A stretch of DNA of 51,691 nt from assembly GCA_965365345.1 (NCBI GenBank), contig CBDUBH010000012.1, forward strand, positions 1-51,691, written 5' to 3'. Both the position numbers and the translations under genes were made by a program. Under the pieces are notes generated by a model, which was not told the DNA's origin, made no database searches, and saw only the letters and a list, made by a program, of their open reading frames with translations. Of the stretch, positions 27,112-35,343 are shown piece after piece (position 1 is the first letter of the stretch; every line of letters begins with the position of its first letter). Source of the DNA: CBDUBH01 sp965365345 (GTDB lineage Bacteria > Bacteroidota > Ignavibacteria > Ignavibacteriales > SURF-24).

Positions 27112-30105
27112 TTATAATTTTCGTGCAATAACCACAACAGTTTTTAAAGTTTCTGTTTTAAATGAATTTGTTTCAACTGCTTCTAAAAGTACAATATAAA
27201 TTCCCATTCGCAAAGGATTTCCTTCATCATTTCTGCCGTCAAAAACAATTGAACCGGTATTTGCGCTGGCTCTGTTTTCTTCAATTGTTCTTACCAATCT
27301 TCCTTTACTGTCGAAGATCCGTAATCTTATTTGTGAAATTTGATTTGACAAATTATAGTTAATAATTGTAAAATCTTCAAATCCGTCATCATCAGGTGAA
27401 AATGGATTCGGTGAAATTGAAACATTTTTTTGCAAATTATCATTTGAAGAATTTATACTGTTTACTTTTCCAGGAGTTGCACCTTGCGGATTTACCGAAG
27501 TGCTCCAATTGAATTTATTGTTTGTATCGAGCAAAGGAGAAATTTTTTCCAATGAATTTTGTGAATAATTGGCAATGTTTTTATTATACCAATCTTCATT
27601 ATAAGTAATAGAATCAATGGTTTTGTTAAAAAAATCTTTTAACATTATTGATCCGGAAGAATTTCTTAGATCAAAATTTTCATCAGGAATGAATACTAAA
27701 TCATTCTGAATTTCATAGTTTTTGAAAATTGAAGAATCATCAGCAATCACGAAAAATGATCCGGGAGGTAAAATGAAATTCAAAGAACTTACAGTTAAAT
27801 AGTTTTCCTGGTCTGTAAATATTTTTAGTCCCGCAAGATTTACTGAATCATCTGTAATGTTATAAAGTTCAATAAATTCAGCATTTCCTGCAGCAGGCGC
27901 AATCATAATTTCATTTATAACAAGTGAGTTTTGATCAATATTTTCAGCATAAAAATTCGAGTTTATTTTCCCGGGAGTGCCGTTTTGAATAAATGAAATG
28001 TTCCAATTTTCTGAAATGGTTGGTTTGCTAAAATCATTAATTCTTTCGAGTGAAAATCCTCTTTTGAATTTCCAATTAGCATTATAGGAAATGCTGTCGA
28101 TTATTTTTCCGTTTGCCTCACGCAATATAATTCCATCTTCGGAATTCCCGAGTGCACCAAATTTAGCGTTAACAATATTTATTGAGTCTGTAAAGGAAAT
28201 TTGTCCGGGAGCGTTTGCAATTATCAAATATTCACCCGGATAAATTATCAGATCGTCACTGCTAATTATTGCTCCGGTTTCATTAGGAAGTAGATCAGAG
28301 ATACTCCAATTCTTTAAATTAATTTCAGAATTTCCAGCATTAAATATTTCAATCCATTCCGGAAATCCGGCATTTGGTATATTCATAAATTCATTTATTA
28401 TAATCGAGTTATAATTATAAGACGGATCAATAATTATACTTTGCGAATTATCGGAAGAATCTTCATCATTTTCAAAAATTAAAACTATTTTAATTTCGAA
28501 AGTATCATTTAACAAAAGTGAATTTCGTGTAATAATATCAACAGTTTCATTGGGTAGTAACCTTTGTATCATTGTTTCATCAAAAAATAAAAATTCATCG
28601 TCATTTAAATTTTTATGAAAAAAATGCAATAGAATATTTTCAGCAGTGGAAATTCCTTTGTTAGAAATTCTTACACCGATTTGAAATTCTTCATCTTTTT
28701 CAGGAAACTGCGGAATTGTGAAAATATCATTGATCGAAACATTGAAATTCTTTGGTGCCAAACTATTTTTTCGCGCCGGCGTACTTTGTTCAATATCTTT
28801 GGAAGTGCCCCAATTACCGGCATCATTTGAACTTTCTTCAAACAAAATCCTTTCGAGAGAAAATCCATTTCTACCACCCATTTGTGAATTGTAATAAACA
28901 GAATCAATCAAATTTCCATAAGCATCTTTTATGATTACGGCATCCCTGTCGTTGTTTAAAACGGGTAAAATAATTTTATGAAAATCTATATCTTCAATAT
29001 TATGATGCAAAATAATTGTCGTGTCTTTTGCAAAAACAAAATAAGATTGCGGTAATATTAATAATTTTTCTTTTACGGAAACTTTAGTCGGAGTTGTAAA
29101 TAAATCGTTTATACTCCAGTTAAATACATCAATTGTATCATTTGAATTATTGTAAATTTCTATCCACTCTGGTTCACCGTTTTGCGGTTGATACATAATT
29201 TCATTTATAACAACATCATTATAATTGTAAAATGGTTGAATAATCTTATAGATAAAATTATTTGTGGTATCCTCATCTTCTTCAAAATTTAATTGAATTA
29301 AAATTCCTTTTGAACTTTTAAAATTTTGAATTGTGAATTCAGATTGGATCTGTAAAGAATCATTTGAAGAAATAAAATAATACCCGGAAGTATAAAGATG
29401 ATTCTCTGAAAGTGAATCCAGATTTTCATCTTCATAAATTGAATATGAAAAATTTGCATTATCACTTGCAGGATTTATCATCTTGATTAAAAAGGAAATT
29501 GAATTTCCGGTAATAGAAAATTGCGGAGTAAAATCAATTAAAGAAATATCAAATTGTTTGGGAGATACTGAATTTATTGCTCCGGGAGTTCCATCTTGAA
29601 TTTTCGAATTGCTCCAATTCTCATTAGAATTATTTCCGGATAAGTCAATTTTCTCATCTGAAATTCTAGATATATTATTTGCGGAGTAAGTATAAACATC
29701 AGAAGTATCATTGTTGTGCAGTAAAATCAGGGTTCTGTCAGATGTGTTTGCCATTCCGCTGCTGCCAAAAGAGTTATCGGAAATTTTGAGGATCAATGCA
29801 TCTTGCACAATTTTGTCTGAATAAATTCCGTTTTGAAAATCATAATCTCCTTCAAAAATGACTGCAAAAGTTTTCGGTTTGAGAATTGTGCCTGAGCCCG
29901 CGCTAACAATTCTGTCAGTGTAACTTAAATATTGAATTGTAAATTGCGAAAGGTCGATTTCATTTTCAGATAAATTATAAAGTTCAATAAATTCGGAATT
30001 ATCTGCCGAGCTGAACATTATTTCAGAAAATATTATTGATTTGGAATTTTGTCCCGTAATTTTCAATGAAATAAAAATCAAAAATATAAAAATTAATTTT
30101 CGCAT
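27112..30105 (-). CDS. Secreted protein with four lamin-tail domains and FlgD-like C-terminus
   Basis: A 997-residue exported protein (signal peptide about 1-18, KITGQ|NSKS). Four lamin-tail (LTD) modules are recognised by their repeated openings: IIFSEIMFSSADNSEFIELYN, VVINEIMYQPQNGEPEWIEI, IIINEFMNIPNAGFPEWIEI and LVINEIMIAPAAGNAEFIEL. CARDB-like sandwich segments lie between the first three. The C-terminal ~90 residues (SISPNPFSPDDDGFEDF, IFDSKGRLVRTIEE, GRNDEGNPLRMGIYIVLLEA) form an FlgD/T9SS-style sorting domain. It is probably a surface structural or binding protein. No catalytic motif is present. It is the first gene of the pair with the isoaspartyl peptidase. Confidence 0.8.
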   Translation of the reverse strand: MRKLIFIFLIFISLKITGQNSKSIIFSEIMFSSADNSEFIELYNLSENEIDLSQFTIQYLSYTDRIVSAGSGTILKPKTFAVIFEGDYDFQNGIYSDKIVQDALILKISDNSFGSSGMANTSDRTLILLHNNDTSDVYTYSANNISRISDEKIDLSGNNSNENWSNSKIQDGTPGAINSVSPKQFDISLIDFTPQFSITGNSISFLIKMINPASDNANFSYSIYEDENLDSLSENHLYTSGYYFISSNDSLQIQSEFTIQNFKSSKGILIQLNFEEDEDTTNNFIYKIIQPFYNYNDVVINEIMYQPQNGEPEWIEIYNNSNDTIDVFNWSINDLFTTPTKVSVKEKLLILPQSYFVFAKDTTIILHHNIEDIDFHKIILPVLNNDRDAVIIKDAYGNLIDSVYYNSQMGGRNGFSLERILFEESSNDAGNWGTSKDIEQSTPARKNSLAPKNFNVSINDIFTIPQFPEKDEEFQIGVRISNKGISTAENILLHFFHKNLNDDEFLFFDETMIQRLLPNETVDIITRNSLLLNDTFEIKIVLIFENDEDSSDNSQSIIIDPSYNYNSIIINEFMNIPNAGFPEWIEIFNAGNSEINLKNWSISDLLPNETGAIISSDDLIIYPGEYLIIANAPGQISFTDSINIVNAKFGALGNSEDGIILREANGKIIDSISYNANWKFKRGFSLERINDFSKPTISENWNISFIQNGTPGKINSNFYAENIDQNSLVINEIMIAPAAGNAEFIELYNITDDSVNLAGLKIFTDQENYLTVSSLNFILPPGSFFVIADDSSIFKNYEIQNDLVFIPDENFDLRNSSGSIMLKDFFNKTIDSITYNEDWYNKNIANYSQNSLEKISPLLDTNNKFNWSTSVNPQGATPGKVNSINSSNDNLQKNVSISPNPFSPDDDGFEDFTIINYNLSNQISQIRLRIFDSKGRLVRTIEENRASANTGSIVFDGRNDEGNPLRMGIYIVLLEAVETNSFKTETLKTVVVIARKL

Positions 30106-30195
30106 CTCCCATCAGGTATTTTAAAAAATATAACAAACTACTAAAAAAGATTAAAGAAAAATTTGTGTGCGTAAATAAAATACTAAAATAAATAG

Positions 30196-30224
30196 TTGAC
30201 AAATAAATTATCGATTATTATATT
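30196..30224 (+). promoter_or_regulatory. Promoter of the ars operon
   Basis: TTGACA (30196-30201) and TATATT (30219-30224) are separated by 17 bases, close to the sigma-70 consensus. The -10 box runs into the first operator-like palindrome. Confidence 0.65.
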
Positions 30225-30240
30225 TCGTCAGATAACGAAA
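30223..30240 (+). promoter_or_regulatory. Operator-like palindrome at the ars promoter
   Basis: TTTCGT and ACGAAA half-sites are separated by six bases, directly after the -10 box. A related site with the same 6-6-6 layout lies at 30617-30634. ArsR binding here would block transcription until arsenite is bound. Binding is inferred from position and symmetry. Confidence 0.55.
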
Positions 30241-30272
30241 TGAGAATTAAATAAAATAATCAGAAATATGAC

Positions 30273-30617
30273 ATGGAAGAAAAAGTAAAAATATTTAAGG
30301 CTTTATCTGATTCTAACAGATTAAGAATATTGAAAATGCTACAAGAAAAAAAGTTATGTGTCTGTGAAATCCGTGAAGTTCTTAAACTTGCTAACTCAAC
30401 GGTTTCACAACATCTAAATATATTGAAAAGTTCAGGATTTATACTTGAAGAAAAAGATGGAAAGTGGGTTAATTATTTTATAAATCCGAAACCGGGCGAT
30501 CCGATTGTTATTTCGGTTTTAGCAATGCTGCCATTGTGGTTTGCAAATGATGAAACAATTGATTCCGATAAAGAAAAAGTGGACGGGGTTAACAGAATAT
30601 TAATATGCTGTAAATAA
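30273..30617 (+). CDS. arsR: ArsR-family arsenic-responsive repressor
   Basis: A 114-residue winged-helix repressor (SDSNRLRILKML, recognition helix near ANSTVSQHLNILKSSG, wing EEKDGKWVNYFI). The metalloid site of classical ArsR is present as Cys29-Val-Cys31 in KLCVCEI, and two further cysteines occur near the C-terminus (ILICCK). It heads a plus-strand operon with arsC, acr3 and arsM. It is expected to release the promoter when As(III) binds. ATG at 30268 is an alternative start, out of frame; the chosen start is the first in frame. Confidence 0.92.
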   Translation: MEEKVKIFKALSDSNRLRILKMLQEKKLCVCEIREVLKLANSTVSQHLNILKSSGFILEEKDGKWVNYFINPKPGDPIVISVLAMLPLWFANDETIDSDKEKVDGVNRILICCK

Positions 30618-30634
30618 TTCGGTAATTAACGAAA
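30617..30634 (+). promoter_or_regulatory. Second operator-like palindrome between arsR and arsC
   Basis: ATTCGG and ACGAAA half-sites with a six-base spacer repeat the layout of the promoter operator (30223-30240). It starts on the last base of the arsR stop codon. Confidence 0.45.
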
Positions 30635-30649
30635 TAAAGAAAGGTAATT

Positions 30650-31072
30650 ATGAAAAAAAGAATTTTAATTCTTTGCACCGGAAATTCTTGCAGAAGCCAA
30701 ATGGCCGAAGGATTTTTAAAATCATTTGATAATGAATTGGAAGTTTTTTCGGCAGGAACAAATCCGGCAAGTAAAGTCAGCTCAAAAGCAATTCAAGTTA
30801 TGAGCGAGTTGGGAATTGATATTAGTATGGGTGTACCAGAAAATGTGGAGAAATATTTAGATAAATCTTTTGATTATGTGATCACAGTTTGTGATAATGC
30901 GAAGGAAACTTGTCCCGTATTTTCAGGCGATGTTATGGAACAGTTCCATATGGGTTTTGAAGATCCTGCGGAATCAAAAGGTACAGAAGAAGAAATTCTT
31001 GCTGTATTTAGAAAAGTTCGCGATGAAATTCAATACGATTTTTATGAATTCTACAAAGCTATAAATGAGTGA
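30650..31072 (+). CDS. arsC: Arsenate reductase, thioredoxin-linked type
   Basis: A 140-residue enzyme of the low-molecular-weight phosphatase fold that reduces arsenate to arsenite. The P-loop LCTGNSCRSQMAE has the nucleophile Cys9, and the redox pair Cys81 and Cys88 (VCDNAKETCPVF) matches the Cys10/82/89 triad of the S. aureus pI258 enzyme. The product is then exported by the downstream Acr3. AAAGG precedes the ATG. It is the second gene of the arsenic operon. Confidence 0.95.
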   Translation: MKKRILILCTGNSCRSQMAEGFLKSFDNELEVFSAGTNPASKVSSKAIQVMSELGIDISMGVPENVEKYLDKSFDYVITVCDNAKETCPVFSGDVMEQFHMGFEDPAESKGTEEEILAVFRKVRDEIQYDFYEFYKAINE

Positions 31073-31097
31073 AATATAAAAATGGAAAGATTCAAAG
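31073..31097 (+). repeat. Dispersed 25-base repeat, copy in the arsC-acr3 gap
   Basis: This segment matches 20557-20581 at 24 of 25 bases (the last 14 bases read AAAGATTCAAAG-like in both). Both copies lie in non-coding gaps and contain an ATG in the same place, so they could be remnants of the start of a repeated gene. Confidence 0.4.
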
Positions 31098-31184
31098 TTT
31101 TAAATAAAAAATCTTTTAAAAAGATAAATCAGAATTTATTGTTTTTAAACTAAATACAAAAAGCTTTTAATTATAAACAAAAAT

Positions 31185-32270
31185 ATGTCAACATTAACAA
31201 AAAAACTTTCATTTTTAGATCGTTATTTAACTCTGTGGATTTTCCTGGCAATGTTCATCGGAGTTTTTTCGGGTTATTTATTTTCCGGGATTGTAAATTT
31301 TTGGAATTCATTTCAAAGCGGTACAACAAATATCCCGATTGCGATTGGATTGATTTTAATGATGTATCCGCCGCTTGCAAAAGTAAAGTATGAAGAACTT
31401 CCGGATGTTTTTAAAAATGTAAAAGTTATCGGATTATCGTTAGTGCAAAATTGGATCGTTGGACCGGTTCTGATGTTCGCTCTTGCTGTAATATTTTTGC
31501 AGGATTACCCCGAATATATGGCGGGACTAATAATGATAGGGCTTGCGCGCTGCATTGCAATGGTTATTGTTTGGAATGAACTTGCAAAAGGCGATACTGA
31601 ATATGCTGCAGGACTTGTAGCTTTCAATTCCATTTTTCAGGTGCTTTTCTTTTCGGTTTACGCTTATATATTTTTGACGGTTTTACCAAACTGGCTCGGG
31701 CTTCAAACTTTTGCGGTGAATATTACAATCGGACAAATTGCCGAAAGTGTTTTGATTTATCTGGGAATTCCGTTTTTCGGCGGAATGCTAACAAGATTTA
31801 TCGGATTAAAGTTAAAAGGAAAAGAATGGTACGAAAAGAAATTCATTCCTAAAATTTCACCAATAACTTTGATAGCACTTTTGTTTACAATAGTTGTAAT
31901 GTTTTCACTAAAAGGCGAGTACATCGTAAAAATTCCATTGGATGTTGTAAGAATTGCAATTCCGCTTGTGATCTATTTTATAGTAATGTTTATCGTATCG
32001 TTTTTTATGGGTAAAAAAGTCGGGGCGGATTATTCAAAGTCAGCAACGCTTTCATTTACGGCAGCAAGTAATAACTTCGAACTTGCGATCGCTGTTGCAA
32101 TTGCGGTATTCGGAATAAATTCCGGTGAAGCTTTTGCCGCTGTAATCGGTCCATTGGTTGAAGTTCCGGTTTTAATTGCGCTTGTCAATGTTTCACTTTG
32201 GATTCAGAAAAAATATTTCGGTGGGGAAGTTGAGCAAGGTACAATTAAAGCGCCGGATGTTTGTCCGTAA
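31185..32270 (+). CDS. acr3: Arsenite efflux transporter Acr3
   Basis: A 361-residue inner-membrane carrier with ten helices that exports As(III) using the proton gradient. The signature LARCIAMVIVWN carries the conserved essential cysteine (Cys123), and SFTAASNNFELAIAVAIAVFG is the second diagnostic segment. Length is typical of the Acr3(2)-type. It is the third gene of the arsenic operon, after a 112-base gap that holds a repeat copy but no gene. No arsA ATPase is present, so export should be secondary transport. Confidence 0.95.
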   Translation: MSTLTKKLSFLDRYLTLWIFLAMFIGVFSGYLFSGIVNFWNSFQSGTTNIPIAIGLILMMYPPLAKVKYEELPDVFKNVKVIGLSLVQNWIVGPVLMFALAVIFLQDYPEYMAGLIMIGLARCIAMVIVWNELAKGDTEYAAGLVAFNSIFQVLFFSVYAYIFLTVLPNWLGLQTFAVNITIGQIAESVLIYLGIPFFGGMLTRFIGLKLKGKEWYEKKFIPKISPITLIALLFTIVVMFSLKGEYIVKIPLDVVRIAIPLVIYFIVMFIVSFFMGKKVGADYSKSATLSFTAASNNFELAIAVAIAVFGINSGEAFAAVIGPLVEVPVLIALVNVSLWIQKKYFGGEVEQGTIKAPDVCP

Positions 32271-32369
32271 AATGTTAAAATCTTAATTTGCTTTTCAATA
32301 AGTAAAATAAATTTATAAAAGTAAATGCTACTAAATAAAATTTTAGAAGTAACTCAGAAAGGATAAAAA

Positions 32370-33167
32370 ATGAAATCAAACGAAGAAATTAAACAATCCG
32401 TTAAGGAAAAATATTCGCAGATAGCTGTTCAAAATAGTGAAGATTGCGGTTGCTGCTGCGGAAGTTCAAAGGTTATTGATTATTCAATTATGCAGGATGA
32501 TTACACTCAACTTGAAGGTTATGTAAAAGATGCTGATCTGGGATTAGGATGCGGAGTTCCAACCGAATTTGCGGGAATTAAAAAAGGCGATGTTGTAGTA
32601 GATCTAGGTTCAGGTGCTGGAAATGATATTTTCGTTGCTTATCCTTTTGCCGGTGAAGAAGGAAAATTGATCGGAATAGATTTTTCAAATGAAATGTTAA
32701 AGAAAGCAAACAATAACAAAGAAAAATTAGGCTACAAAAATGTTGAATTCAAATCAGGCGAAATTGAAAATATTCCGCTTGAAGAAAATACAGCTGATGT
32801 TGTGATTAGCAATTGCGTTTTGAATTTGGTTCCTGATAAAGATAAAGCATTTTCCGAAATTAATAGAATACTAAAATCAGGCGGACATTTTTGTGTTTCA
32901 GATATTGTAGTTAAAGGAGATTTACCGGAAAAGTTAAAACAAAGCGCGGAAATGTACGCCGGATGTGTTTCAGGTGCAATTCAGCAAGATGATTATCTGA
33001 AAATAATTTTAAAATCCGGATTTGAAAATGTTGAAATTAAAAGGACAAAAGTTATTGAGCTTCCGGATGAAGATTTACAAGATTATTTAAACGATGAGGA
33101 AATTAAAACGTTTCGTGAAAATAAAATTGGAATTTTCAGTATCACGGTTGTTGGTTATAAAAAATAA
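32370..33167 (+). CDS. arsM: Arsenite S-adenosylmethionine methyltransferase
   Basis: A 265-residue class I methyltransferase that adds methyl groups to As(III). The SAM site is VVVDLGSGAGNDIFVA (about 75-90) with Asp104 in GIDFS. The three cysteines needed for arsenite binding in the family are present: Cys61 (LGLGCGVPT), Cys149 (SNCVLNL) and Cys199 (MYAGCVSG). An extra N-terminal cysteine cluster CGCCCG (26-31) is a further thiol site. AAAGGATAAAAA precedes the ATG. It ends the arsenic operon, before a terminator. Confidence 0.94.
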   Translation: MKSNEEIKQSVKEKYSQIAVQNSEDCGCCCGSSKVIDYSIMQDDYTQLEGYVKDADLGLGCGVPTEFAGIKKGDVVVDLGSGAGNDIFVAYPFAGEEGKLIGIDFSNEMLKKANNNKEKLGYKNVEFKSGEIENIPLEENTADVVISNCVLNLVPDKDKAFSEINRILKSGGHFCVSDIVVKGDLPEKLKQSAEMYAGCVSGAIQQDDYLKIILKSGFENVEIKRTKVIELPDEDLQDYLNDEEIKTFRENKIGIFSITVVGYKK

Positions 33168-33187
33168 TTTAATTATTAAATAATATT

Positions 33188-33230
33188 TATAAAGTCATTC
33201 CAAATTTCACGGAATGACTTTTTTGTTTTA
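33188..33230. terminator. Bidirectional terminator between arsM and the TPR gene
   Basis: An eleven-base-pair stem AAAGTCATTCC/GGAATGACTTT with a nine-base loop has a T run on the plus strand and a TTT-rich tract on the minus strand. It lies between convergent genes. Confidence 0.8.
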
Positions 33231-33242
33231 AATTTTCAAAAA

Positions 33243-33962
33243 TTATTTTGCACAATATTTTTGCAAATATGCATCCGCATCAGGTGAATTTAATTCTTTT
33301 GCTTTTTGAAAATTCGAACAAGCCAATTTATTATTTTTCATTTTAATATAAACCAAGCCGCGAGCAATGTAAGTGTCGGCACCGTTTGGAAAAATTTCAA
33401 TGGCTCTATCATAACTTTTTAATGCACCTTTATAATCTTTCAAACTATCTTTAGCGGCGCCTAAATTGTAATAAACGCGCGGGTCGGCTTCGTAAATTTC
33501 AATCGCTTTTTCATAATCCGAAATTGCCGATTCATAATTTTTCAACTTTACTTTTGTAAATCCGCGATTGTTATATGAATCTCTGAAACTCGGATTTATC
33601 GAAATTACTTTATCAAAATCTTTTAGCGCGGCTTCGTAATTCCCGAGATTGTAATTAGAAATTCCGCGTGCATCGTAAGCCATTATATTTACGGAGTCCA
33701 ACTCGATTACTTTCGAATAATCTTTTAACGCTTCATCAAATTTGCTTTGATTAAAATTAGCAGAAGCCCTGTAAAACCAGGCGTTCTCTTCACTTGAATC
33801 AATTTTAATTATTTCATTGTAAACTTCAGCAGCTTTTTCAAATTCATTTTGATTGAAATGCAAATCAGCTTTTTTGTAAAGCTCGGGAATTTCACTTTTT
33901 TTATCTTTGCACGAAGTAAAAATAATTGAAGTAAATATCAGCACAACATAAAATATTTTCAT
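33243..33962 (-). CDS. Tetratricopeptide-repeat lipoprotein
   Basis: The 239-residue product has a lipobox at FTSC (Cys18) and about six consecutive TPR units of 34 residues from residue 27 to the end, with the typical pattern (for example FEKAAEVYNEIIKIDS, FDEALKDYSKVIELDS, YEAALKDFDKVISINP, YESAISDYEKAIEIYE, YKGALKSYDRAIEIFP). TPR proteins at the envelope usually act as scaffolds. Its partners are not indicated. trhO lies 21 bases upstream on the same strand, so the two are likely co-transcribed. Confidence 0.8.
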   Translation of the reverse strand: MKIFYVVLIFTSIIFTSCKDKKSEIPELYKKADLHFNQNEFEKAAEVYNEIIKIDSSEENAWFYRASANFNQSKFDEALKDYSKVIELDSVNIMAYDARGISNYNLGNYEAALKDFDKVISINPSFRDSYNNRGFTKVKLKNYESAISDYEKAIEIYEADPRVYYNLGAAKDSLKDYKGALKSYDRAIEIFPNGADTYIARGLVYIKMKNNKLACSNFQKAKELNSPDADAYLQKYCAK

Positions 33963-33983
33963 TTTGAAATTCCTTAAATAAAA

Positions 33984-34877
33984 TCAGCCGTGAATTCTTT
34001 TCCTTTTATTTGGCGATTTTCTGCATTCATCGCTGCAGCAATAATCGTTTTCGGTTTTACAATTATGACAAGATACTAAAATTTTATCGCAATCCTGATT
34101 ATGGCAATTTATATAATATGAAGTTTTTGTTCCGCAAAAATAACATTCGGCAATATGTTTCAATTCATCTTTTGAATTCGGTTCAACAATTCTTCTTTCA
34201 TCAAAAACAAAAATGCTTCCTTCCCAAAAAGTATCGGGAAATTTTTTTGTGTAATTGATAATTCCGCCATCAAGCTGAAAAACATTTGCAAATCCTTGCG
34301 CCGCCATATATGCAGAAGCTTTTTCACAACGGATTCCGCCGGTACAATAAGTTACAATTTTTTTATCTTTTAATTCTTTTAAATCATCAACGGCTTTTTT
34401 CCAATCTCTGAAGTTTTCCATCGGCGGAGTTACGGCATTTTTGAATTTGCCGATTTTACTTTCGTACCAATTCCGGGCATCAACAATTACAAAATCTTCC
34501 TTAGATTCAAAAAGATTTTTTAGTTCTTCAGGAGAAATTCTTTTACTGCCGCTACCGGGAATCACATTTTCTAATCCAGAGTTTACAATTCCTTTTTTTA
34601 TTCTGATATGAAGTTTTGAAAAAGCATGCGAAAAACTTTCATCTTCTTTAAAAATAAGATCTGCAAAAAAAGATCTGTAACGAAGAAAATTTTTATATTT
34701 TTCAATATCGCTTTTCAATCCTGAAGCAGTACCGTTTATTCCTTCTCCGGAAATGAAAATTCTTCCCAAAATATTATTGGCTTCACAAAATTCGAACATC
34801 TCTTTATGCAAAAGTTCAGGTTCATTAATTTTAACATATTTGTAAAAAAGTATTACGGCAAATTTCTTTTCTATCAT
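33984..34877 (-). CDS. trhO: tRNA uridine(34) hydroxylase TrhO (rhodanese-type)
   Basis: TrhO (YceA) makes 5-hydroxyuridine at position 34 of tRNAs. The 297 residues have the N-terminal domain (FVSGEG-like segment RIFISGEGINGTAS), a rhodanese domain (about 115-215) with the catalytic cysteine Cys178 in VTYCTGGIRCEKA, and a C-terminal cysteine-rich tail (CYFCGTK, CHNQDC, CHNCKTENDYCC) with eight or more cysteines that could bind zinc. Length and order fit the family well. It precedes the TPR lipoprotein gene on the minus strand. Confidence 0.88.
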   Translation of the reverse strand: MIEKKFAVILFYKYVKINEPELLHKEMFEFCEANNILGRIFISGEGINGTASGLKSDIEKYKNFLRYRSFFADLIFKEDESFSHAFSKLHIRIKKGIVNSGLENVIPGSGSKRISPEELKNLFESKEDFVIVDARNWYESKIGKFKNAVTPPMENFRDWKKAVDDLKELKDKKIVTYCTGGIRCEKASAYMAAQGFANVFQLDGGIINYTKKFPDTFWEGSIFVFDERRIVEPNSKDELKHIAECYFCGTKTSYYINCHNQDCDKILVSCHNCKTENDYCCSDECRKSPNKRKRIHG

Positions 34878-35030
34878 ACTAAAAAATCTTTCACTGAGAT
34901 TAAAAGTTTAAGTGTAAATATAAATAAGTTATAATATCCGAAATTATTAGAAAAAATTAAATATCAATTCTTGCGAATAGCAAATAAACTTTATAAGTTA
35001 CAAAATAAGATTAAATATTTTGGAAATTTT

Positions 35031-35327
35031 ATGAAGCATTTTATTGTTGAAATAAAATATATTGCGCCGATCGAAAAAATTGAAGAAACCACTTTGGAAC
35101 ACCGCGAATATTTACAGCAAGGTTACGCAAAAGGAATTTTATTGATGTCGGGTCCGCAAGTGCCAAGAACCGGCGGAATTATTATTGCAAAAGAAAATTC
35201 GAAAGAAGAAATTGAAAGGTTTTTTAAAGATGATCCTTATCAAAAAAAGAATTTGGCTGAGTATAGAATTGTAGAATTTTTACCGAAAAACAGGCAGGAA
35301 TTTTTAAACGGTTGGATTGAAGAATAA
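35031..35327 (+). CDS. YciI-family protein
   Basis: A 98-residue ferredoxin-like alpha/beta protein of the YciI group (FIVEIKYIAPIEKIEETTLEHREYLQQGYAKG, here cited in short: opening FIVEIKYIA, LEHREYLQQG, SGPQVPRTGG and the acidic FKDDPYQKK). The conserved His-Asp pair of the family is represented by His in LEHRE and Asp in FKDDPY. Function in the family is unclear, and some members are dehydratase- or dehydrochlorinase-like. The ATG at 35031 follows GGAA; an in-frame TTG at 34971 would add 20 atypical residues. It ends where the SpoIID-like gene begins. Confidence 0.75.
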   Translation: MKHFIVEIKYIAPIEKIEETTLEHREYLQQGYAKGILLMSGPQVPRTGGIIIAKENSKEEIERFFKDDPYQKKNLAEYRIVEFLPKNRQEFLNGWIEE

Positions 35328-35343
35328 GGAATTGAAAAGTTTT

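Noticed and set aside
30268..30272. Earlier ATG upstream of arsR
   Set aside because: It is out of frame with ArsR; the chosen ATG at 30273 agrees with the family N-terminus.
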